Assembly (NCBI GenBank): GCA_037139855.1
Contig: JBAXFM010000074.1
Location: 1-19,561 of the forward strand
Direction of reading: 5' to 3'
DNA: 19,561 nt
Source: CAIVAT01 sp037139855
GTDB lineage: Bacteria; Bacteroidota; Bacteroidia; Bacteroidales; FEN-979
Shown here piece after piece: positions 15,236-19,561 of this stretch. Under the pieces are notes generated by a model. It saw only the letters and a program-made list of their open reading frames with translations, did no database searches and was not told the DNA's origin. Numbering within the stretch: position 1 is the first letter of the stretch; every line of letters starts with the position of its first letter. A program made the translations under genes and the position numbers.

Positions 15236-18163
15236 TCATTTTGTCATAAATTCAGAAGGTGTCATGTGATATACCTCCCTGAAACTCTTGGTAAAATAGG
15301 AAAGGTTGTTAAAACCTACTGCATACATGACCTCTGAAACATTTCCGAATTTTTGCTCCAACAGTTGGGCAGCCCGTTTGATCCGTATGATCCGTATGAA
15401 CCCCGTGATGGGTTCACCGGTGAGGGCTTTGATCTTCCGGTGAAGCTGGCTTCGGCTCATGGCTATGTTGCGTAAAAGGAATTCATTATCCAGTTCCGGA
15501 TTGTCGATATTTTCTTCGATCAGGAGAATAAGCTTTTTGAGAAATTTTTCATCCGCCGATGTTACAGTGATCGCTCCCGGTTCAATATTCATGGCGCTTG
15601 AAAAAATCTCCCGGAGTTTATTCCGCTGGGCGATCAGGTTCCGGATTCTGACCATCAATTCGCGGGAGCTGAATGGTTTGGCGATATAATCATCAGCGCC
15701 CGTCTCAAGACCTCTGACCTTCTCCTGTACACCAGATAAAGCGGTTAACATAATGACCGGGATGTGGCTGGTGCGTTCATCCTGTTTTACCTTCCTGCAG
15801 AATTCAATTCCGTCCATGGGGTACATCATAACATCGGTAACAATCAAATCAGGAACCATGTTGCATGCTATTTCGTAGCCTTTATCCCCACTTTCCACAT
15901 CTGTAACGGTATAACCGGTTTGCAGGACCTCTCTGATATAGATACGCATATCGGCGTTGTCATCTACCACTAATACCTGGGGAAAACTGTTTTCATCCTG
16001 GCTTTCAACAGAAATCTTTTCTGTAAACGAGGGAAGAGTTTGCAATTCATTCAACGTGATGGTTGCCGCATCATTATGCCCTGGCAGGACATAGGGGGCA
16101 ACTTCATTTAATTCATCCTTTGTATAGATGCTGCTGTCGAGGGGGAGGAATACTGAAAAAGCGCTTCCTTTGCCTTCGGTACTTTCCATGGTGATAAACC
16201 CATGATGTAAAAGGAGCAATTCACGGGTAAGTGCAAGTCCGATACCGACACCGCCGACTGTATTTCCGGGATTATGATTCAATTGGTAAAAGCGCTCAAA
16301 AATCTGTTCCTTTTTATTTTCAGGCACGCCAATTCCGCTATCCTTCACGTCTATTCTTACATAGGCGCCTGTTACCTGTAGTGAATCGGAATCGACCGGT
16401 TGCTGACCGAAATCATGAATACTCACCGTGAAATCGATGGAACCCGGTGCAGGGGTATATTTGAACGCATTGGACAATATATTGACCGTAACCTTTTCGA
16501 GGATATCCGGATCAAAACAGACTTCTACCGGCGCTGTCGGGATGTGATAGGAATAACGGATGCTTTTCTGCTCAGCCATCAGTATAAATGATTCTGCGAT
16601 GCTTTTCAGCGGGTGAAGAATATTTCCTGAAACAAGATTTATCTTTTGGGTTCCGCTGTCAATTTTCGTAAATTCCAATAATTGCTCATCCAGAAAAAGC
16701 AGCCGTCTGGCATTCCGGTGAATCAGCTCAAGCCATGGTTTGTCGGCAGGACTTGCAGTTTCCATCAGTTTTTCTGCCGGTCCAAGCATCAGGGTCAGGG
16801 GGGTGCGGAATTCATGCGAGAGATTTGCAAAAAAGTGAGACTTCATCTCGTTGATCTCCTTCAATTTCAGTGACAATTTCCTGGAAGACCGCGAACGATA
16901 ATAAAAGAAAAGCGCCAGCGCAACCAGCGCAAAAAACAGACCAATGGCGAGGCTATACCAGGCCCTGAGTGTCTGAATCTGCAGTTGCTGCTTATTCTTC
17001 GCAATTTTCAACGAAGTAATTTCATTTTCCTTGGTGGCATAATTGTATTTTGCCTGGATTTCAGCCAGCGCTTTCAGGTTGTTCTCATTTACAATGCTGT
17101 CACTGAATTTTTTAAACAGTAAATGATACTGATACGCTTCTTTGAACTTGCCGAGCGCCTCATAGCATTCAAACAACACCCTGGATGATTCGCGGATCAG
17201 GTTCAGGTCATTGATCTGTTTTGCCATTTGCTGGCCTTTCATGGCATACTGGATGGCCCTGGCGTAATCCTTTCTTTTCTGGTAATCGAAACCAATATTG
17301 ATGTATATCATGGCAACATCGAGATTGCTGTGAAAATCCATGGCAATGACCAGGGCCTTTTCATGATATTCAATGGCGCTGTCAACCTCCCCCAGGTTCA
17401 TATAGGCAGCTCCGATATTGTTAAAACATTTCCCGATGCCCTGTTTGTCGCCCAGTCGTCTCTTGATATCGAGCGCCTGTTTGAAGTAACCAATAGCTTT
17501 CAGATGTTCACTTTTATTCTCATAGAGTGTGCCGATGTTGACCAGGTTTACGGATGATCCGAGTTTAAATCCTTCGGCATCATTGATTTTGAGTGACTCA
17601 TGAAAGTAAAATAGCGCGGAGTCATACATTTTTTCATTTCTGTAGAGTGAGCCAAACCGGTTGTACAACAGGGCGAGGTTCTTCCTGCTTCCGGTCAGCT
17701 TATATATCTTCAGGGCTTCCAGCAGGTTGATGAGCGCGTTTTTTGGATCGTTTTTTAAGGAATAAAGGTATCCAACATTGCCAAGAAAGTCGGCATATGT
17801 AACACTGTCGGACAATTCTCTGAAAACAGGTTTTGCTCTTTCCACAACAGCCAGGGCACTGTCATATTTTCCTTTAAGCGAGAAAACAGTGCTTTGATTG
17901 TATATTGCTTCCGCGATCCCTTTCAGGTAGTTGATTTTCCTGGCCAGTTTCAAGCTCTGTTCATTGTATCCGGCTGCTTTATCCACATTTGTGCGGATGT
18001 ATTCACTGAACAACTCTCTGAGAATGGAGCATTTAACAGTGTCGTGGGTAGCCTTTGACAAGCAGATTTGCAAACTGTCGATCCTGTGCTGGTTCAGCCC
18101 AAAAGAAAAGGCTGGAACCAGAATCCAAAACAATATCAGGTATTTCAGGTACTTTATCGTCAT
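15236..18163 (-). CDS. Hybrid sensor kinase: TPR sensor, HK, receiver and AraC domains
   Basis: A 975-residue one-protein two-component system. ATG at 18163 starts a signal peptide; an ATG at 18241 would bury it. Residues about 85-355 hold about seven TPR units in the periplasm. A membrane helix (about 402-422) follows, then HisKA with SHEFRTPLT (H450), the ATPase N-box NILSN (561-565) and DSGIGVP and GGVGIGLAL boxes, a receiver with VVDD (733-735), acceptor D777 and K829, and a C-terminal AraC helix-turn-helix (about 895-970, with NLSYFTKSFREVYHMTPSEF). Such hybrids usually switch on neighbouring glycan genes, here the GH63-like and GH172 genes just downstream. The TPR sensor is unlike the beta-propeller sensors of most glycan HTCS proteins, so it may sense a protein or peptide partner. 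Confidence 0.93.
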   Translation of the reverse strand: MTIKYLKYLILFWILVPAFSFGLNQHRIDSLQICLSKATHDTVKCSILRELFSEYIRTNVDKAAGYNEQSLKLARKINYLKGIAEAIYNQSTVFSLKGKYDSALAVVERAKPVFRELSDSVTYADFLGNVGYLYSLKNDPKNALINLLEALKIYKLTGSRKNLALLYNRFGSLYRNEKMYDSALFYFHESLKINDAEGFKLGSSVNLVNIGTLYENKSEHLKAIGYFKQALDIKRRLGDKQGIGKCFNNIGAAYMNLGEVDSAIEYHEKALVIAMDFHSNLDVAMIYINIGFDYQKRKDYARAIQYAMKGQQMAKQINDLNLIRESSRVLFECYEALGKFKEAYQYHLLFKKFSDSIVNENNLKALAEIQAKYNYATKENEITSLKIAKNKQQLQIQTLRAWYSLAIGLFFALVALALFFYYRSRSSRKLSLKLKEINEMKSHFFANLSHEFRTPLTLMLGPAEKLMETASPADKPWLELIHRNARRLLFLDEQLLEFTKIDSGTQKINLVSGNILHPLKSIAESFILMAEQKSIRYSYHIPTAPVEVCFDPDILEKVTVNILSNAFKYTPAPGSIDFTVSIHDFGQQPVDSDSLQVTGAYVRIDVKDSGIGVPENKKEQIFERFYQLNHNPGNTVGGVGIGLALTRELLLLHHGFITMESTEGKGSAFSVFLPLDSSIYTKDELNEVAPYVLPGHNDAATITLNELQTLPSFTEKISVESQDENSFPQVLVVDDNADMRIYIREVLQTGYTVTDVESGDKGYEIACNMVPDLIVTDVMMYPMDGIEFCRKVKQDERTSHIPVIMLTALSGVQEKVRGLETGADDYIAKPFSSRELMVRIRNLIAQRNKLREIFSSAMNIEPGAITVTSADEKFLKKLILLIEENIDNPELDNEFLLRNIAMSRSQLHRKIKALTGEPITGFIRIIRIKRAAQLLEQKFGNVSEVMYAVGFNNLSYFTKSFREVYHMTPSEFMTK

Positions 18164-18182
18164 CAGTTTGCGAAGAAGGATG

Positions 18183-18190
18183 TAAAAATA
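18183..18190 (-). promoter_or_regulatory. Weak -7-like box for the hybrid regulator gene
   Basis: The minus strand reads TATTTTTA, one base off TAnnTTTG. It would start transcription about a dozen bases before the ATG at 18163. No TTTG is found at the expected distance upstream. Confidence 0.25.
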
Positions 18191-18226
18191 ACGAAAATCT
18201 GATATATCTGGTAAAGAATTAGACCA

Positions 18227-18234
18227 TATATTTG
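18227..18234 (+). promoter_or_regulatory. Bacteroidota -7 box for the MFS gene
   Basis: TATATTTG matches TAnnTTTG exactly. The -33 region is poor. Transcription would begin near 18241, about 29 bases before the ATG. The box lies in the divergent gap to the regulator. Confidence 0.5.
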
Positions 18235-18269
18235 CCCCCATTAAAAAGATTCCTGCAACTATCCTGCTT

Positions 18270-19451
18270 ATGCCATTTTCACTCCAACGAAATCTTTATG
18301 CCTTATACCTGATCAAGGTTGCCAAATGGATGAACCTGGTGATGCCGGTGATCGTTTTGTTTTACAAGTCGAACGGCATGACCATGCAGGAGATATTTAC
18401 ACTCCAGGCGATTTATTCAGTTACCTTGATGGCATTGGAAATACCAACAGGATATTTTGCAGATATGGCAGGTCGGAAGACGAGTATTCTGGTTGGCTCC
18501 TTTTTTGGGTTTACTGGCTATCTGATTTACAGCGCTTCTGCCGGTTTCTGGCAATTTATGGTTGCTGAAACCATCCTCGGTGTGGGGATGAGTCTCGTTT
18601 CGGGCGCTGATTCAGCTATGCTCTACGATTCCCTTGCTTCTGCGGGTGCATCCGGGAAATACACCCGCTATGAAGGACGAATCACCTCCATCGGTAATTT
18701 TGCAGAGGCATTTGCCGGGATCATTGGTGGCCTGCTGGCCGCAATTTCACTGCGTACACCCTACTTTTTCCAGGTCGGGATTGCCTTTCTTGCCATACCC
18801 GCAGCGCTGTTTTTGCGGGAACCCCCGGTTCACGGGAATATCAGAAAACCGGGATTCCGCGATATCGCTTCCATTGTTGTGCAGGTGTTGCATGGTGACC
18901 GGAAGTTGTTCTGGAATACCATTTTCTCATCAGTTACCGGCGTTTCCACCCTCACCATGGCATGGTTTGCACAACCGTACTTTATCCAGTCCGGACTTAA
19001 GATAACCTGGTTTGGTGTTGTCTGGGCGGCTCTGAATCTTTCGGTCGGTATTGCTGCCATGATTGCCTGGCGTGTTGAATCGAAGATGGGCCCCCGCCGG
19101 ACCGTTGTTCTTTTTACCTTTTTTCTACTCCTGGGTTATTTCGGGCTGGCTATGGCAGGCGTGGTTTGGGGTTTTATTTTCCTGCTGATGTTTTATCTTG
19201 CCCGCGGACTGGCAACACCCACTCTCAGAAATTATATCAACATCATTACCTCTTCAGATACCCGGGCCACTGTTCTTTCCGTCCGAAATTTCGTCATTCG
19301 TGGACTTTTTGCGATCCTTGGGCCTTTCTATGGTCTCGTCACCGACCGGTTGGGGCTTTCCACCGCGCTGCTCCTGGCAGGGACTATTTTTGGAGTGATG
19401 AGCGGGGGATCGTTGTTTTTCTTTTTGAAGTACCGGACGTATGAGAGGTAA
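18270..19451 (+). CDS. Major facilitator superfamily transporter
   Basis: A 393-residue inner-membrane protein with about 12 hydrophobic segments. It carries the MFS loop 2-3 motif near 62-70 (GYFADMAGRK) that fits the DxxGRR/K signature, and a second-half counterpart WRVESKMGPRR. The central cytosolic loop (about 185-215) separates the two six-helix halves. Segments such as AETILGVGMSLVSGADSAMLYDSL are typical of the drug:H+ or DHA-like set, but the substrate cannot be told. ATG at 18270 has an AT-rich leader and follows a TATATTTG box. It is divergent from the hybrid regulator with about 106 bases between starts, so joint control is possible. It is followed by a tRNA gene, not by a partner gene. 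Confidence 0.88.
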   Translation: MPFSLQRNLYALYLIKVAKWMNLVMPVIVLFYKSNGMTMQEIFTLQAIYSVTLMALEIPTGYFADMAGRKTSILVGSFFGFTGYLIYSASAGFWQFMVAETILGVGMSLVSGADSAMLYDSLASAGASGKYTRYEGRITSIGNFAEAFAGIIGGLLAAISLRTPYFFQVGIAFLAIPAALFLREPPVHGNIRKPGFRDIASIVVQVLHGDRKLFWNTIFSSVTGVSTLTMAWFAQPYFIQSGLKITWFGVVWAALNLSVGIAAMIAWRVESKMGPRRTVVLFTFFLLLGYFGLAMAGVVWGFIFLLMFYLARGLATPTLRNYINIITSSDTRATVLSVRNFVIRGLFAILGPFYGLVTDRLGLSTALLLAGTIFGVMSGGSLFFFLKYRTYER

Positions 19452-19462
19452 TAATTGTTTTA

Positions 19463-19493
19463 TTTGCCGGTAAGCAAAAAGTTCCTACTTTTG
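19463..19493 (+). promoter_or_regulatory. Promoter of the tRNA-Ser gene, TTTG-N19-TACTTTTG
   Basis: TTTG (19463-19466) and TACTTTTG (19486-19493) are separated by exactly 19 bases, a full match to the Bacteroidota consensus. Transcription would begin near 19500, about 7 bases before the mature tRNA 5' end. Confidence 0.85.
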
Positions 19494-19506
19494 CACTCCC
19501 ATACCG

Positions 19507-19561
19507 GGAGAGATGCCAGAGCGGTCGAATGGGGCGGTCTCGAAAACCGTTGACCCCTTTA
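19507..19561 (+). tRNA. tRNA-Ser(CGA), 5' part, cut by the window end
   Basis: The sequence begins GGAGAGATG, the serine acceptor arm start. A D-arm (CCAGAGC-GGTCGAA) follows, then the anticodon stem GCGGT, a 7-base loop CTCGAAA and ACCGT (first pair G-T). The anticodon is CGA, reading the serine codon UCG. The long variable arm typical of serine tRNA begins with TGACCCC. The rest lies beyond 19561. Confidence 0.92.

Noticed and set aside
18164..18241. N-terminal extension of the hybrid regulator to 18241
   Set aside because: It would place a polar stretch before the signal peptide and run through the divergent promoter region.

Overview
The window looks like a chromosomal segment of a Bacteroidota member, most likely Bacteroidales-like. 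The clues are TAnnTTTG promoter boxes, the near absence of Shine-Dalgarno sites, many secreted and lipoprotein signal peptides, a one-protein hybrid two-component regulator ending in an AraC domain, and GC-rich repeats of a kind I associate with this phylum. I cannot name a genus. All calls come from reading motifs and translations; no database search was made.

Layout. (1) 19-2410, minus strand: a membrane-anchored metallophosphoesterase followed by an M23 (LytM-type) peptidoglycan peptidase whose frame is broken by a single in-frame TGA. (2) 2554-7958, plus strand: an SSS-family sodium symporter, an 11-copy 8-bp tandem repeat, a 70-residue two-helix membrane protein, an O6-methylguanine-DNA methyltransferase (Ogt type), and a large secreted protein that joins a putative glycosidase-like barrel to a SUMF1/FGE-sulfatase-fold domain. 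(3) 7958-7992: a near-perfect palindrome that carries both flanking stop codons. (4) 7991-8634, minus strand: an AT-rich hicAB-type toxin-antitoxin pair with a readable promoter and operator. (5) 8635-9062: a gene-free region holding two inverted copies of a GC-rich element, each able to form a G-quadruplex on opposite strands. (6) 9063-9974, plus strand: a patatin-like phospholipase lipoprotein. (7) 9976-18163, minus strand: a TPR-sensor hybrid histidine kinase/AraC regulator, then a GH63/MGH1-like glycosidase, a GH172 (DUF2961) lipoprotein and a CAP-SPOR wall protein, closely spaced as an operon. (8) 18270-19451, plus strand: an MFS transporter, then a strong promoter and the 5' part of a tRNA-Ser(CGA) cut by the window end.

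How it fits together. The minus-strand block 18163-9976 reads as a small glycan-processing locus: a periplasmic TPR sensor controls two exported glycosidases, while the CAP-SPOR protein would sit on septal or denuded peptidoglycan. No SusC/SusD pair is present, so it is not a classic polysaccharide utilisation locus. The plus-strand symporter and the glycosidase/SUMF1 fusion could supply uptake and further processing, but that link is inference. The most unusual items are the interrupted M23 gene, the barrel-SUMF1 fusion, the symporter with its small partner and octamer repeat, the hicAB promoter with an operator inside its spacer, and the paired G-quadruplex element.
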